This document shows, piece by piece, positions 4,857 to 5,282 of a stretch of DNA of 5,282 nucleotides. The translations under genes and the position numbers were made by a program. The stretch lies in NCBI GenBank assembly GCA_034211115.1, contig JAXHTH010000370.1, positions 1 to 5,282 on the forward strand, read 5' to 3'. The notes below the pieces were generated by a model that saw only the letters and a program-made list of their open reading frames with translations, was not told the origin of the DNA and searched no databases. This DNA comes from JAXHTH01 sp034211115. GTDB lineage: Bacteria; Planctomycetota; Phycisphaerae; Phycisphaerales; SM1A02. How positions within the stretch are numbered: the first letter of the stretch is position 1; each line of letters opens with the position of its first letter.

Positions 4857-5282
4857 ATGTCCGGCTTCTTCCTTCTGCTTCTGCTGCTCATCATCGCCCT
4901 CGGGGCGGGGATCGTGATGCTGATCATCGCGCGCACGGGATTGCGTGATCATCCCTCGTGCGGCGCGTGCGGGCGCGATGTGAGCGAGGCGATCGGCACA
5001 TCGGCGCACTGTCCGGGATGCGGGCGGCCGTTCGCGGAGACGGGGATCATCGCGCCGCGTCGGATGCGCCGGCCGGCCCTGCTGCGGGCGGGCGTGGGTC
5101 TGCTCATCGTCTCCCTCGCCGGGCTGGTGGGGGTGATGATCCTCACGCCGCGGACCGCGAGCGAACTGGGCGCGACGCGGGCCGAGACGGTGAAGGAGCA
5201 TCTCCGCGCGCTCAAGGCGCGCGGCGAGGCGGAAGCGGCGCAGGCCGCACTCGACGAGGCGAAGCGCGAAGCCGAAACGGCC
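4857..5282 (+). CDS. Two-TM membrane protein with CxxC-x13-CxxC zinc-ribbon-like motif (3' end outside window)
   Basis: The frame from ATG 4857 stays open through the last base, giving 142 residues of an incomplete protein. Residues 4-25 form a first hydrophobic helix. A short cytoplasmic or periplasmic segment follows with C35-G-A-C38 and C52-P-G-C55, the spacing of a zinc ribbon or rubredoxin-like knuckle. A basic stretch (68-77) precedes a second hydrophobic helix at 77-97. From about 107 the chain is charged and Ala/Glu/Lys/Arg-rich (AETVKEHLRALKARGEAEAA), which predicts a helical or coiled-coil domain continuing beyond the window. Small membrane proteins with such ribbons are frequent in planctomycetes, but I know of no assigned function. 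Zinc binding is inferred from the four cysteines. The ribosome-binding site is poor (only gga at 4848-4850), and the predicted leader is about 20 bases. Confidence 0.82.
   Translation, partial: MSGFFLLLLLLIIALGAGIVMLIIARTGLRDHPSCGACGRDVSEAIGTSAHCPGCGRPFAETGIIAPRRMRRPALLRAGVGLLIVSLAGLVGVMILTPRTASELGATRAETVKEHLRALKARGEAEAAQAALDEAKREAETA

Noticed and set aside
1..5282. CRISPR array, tRNA, rRNA or insertion sequence
   Set aside because: No regularly spaced identical repeats, cloverleaf-type sequence, conserved rRNA stretch, transposase or flanking terminal repeats were seen on either strand.

Overview
The window looks like ordinary chromosome from a GC-rich member of the Planctomycetota, most likely a Phycisphaerae-type lineage. 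This lineage call is inference. It rests on a secreted protein ending in a calcium-binding 'NDNGRPDxCD...NGIPDEC' linker plus a dockerin-like duplex, on a secreted protein with a PAPG-plus-arginine C-terminal sorting tail, and on a small membrane protein with a CxxC...CxxC ribbon. All supported genes lie on the plus strand. I see no tRNA, rRNA, CRISPR array, transposase or phage gene.

Layout: (1) 1-417 is the 3' end of a large secreted protein (FG-GAP-like blade, Ca-binding linker, dockerin-like repeats). (2) 418-757 is non-coding and holds three GC-rich perfect hairpins, the first a plausible terminator. (3) 758-2860 encodes a 700-residue transporter: an APC-type permease fused to a PTS EIIA type-2 domain and an RCK_C (TrkA-C) domain. 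(4) 2861-3008 carries a possible terminator hairpin, a weak promoter and a 16-codon leader ORF with a strong Shine-Dalgarno sequence. The leader's stop overlaps the start of the next gene as ATGA. (5) 3009-3626 encodes a membrane-anchored helical protein of unknown function. (6) 3627-3960 is non-coding, with a degenerate CTTCGTG-type repeat and a good sigma-70-like promoter. (7) 3961-4641 encodes an exported protein with a PAPG/Arg C-terminal tail. (8) 4642-4856 is non-coding, with two hairpins and an extended -10 box. (9) 4857 to the window end is the 5' part of a two-TM, zinc-ribbon-like membrane protein that runs off the edge.

The genes do not form an evident pathway. Each appears to be its own transcription unit, separated by 140-340 bases of non-coding DNA. 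The functionally richest locus is the permease-EIIA-RCK_C fusion, which couples an APC transporter in one chain to two regulatory domains normally linked to nitrogen-PTS and potassium/nucleotide sensing. I found no convincing evidence of a wholly new multi-gene system. The better leads are the fusion transporter, the leader-ORF arrangement at 2939-3012, the matched -10 motifs and the intergenic hairpins.
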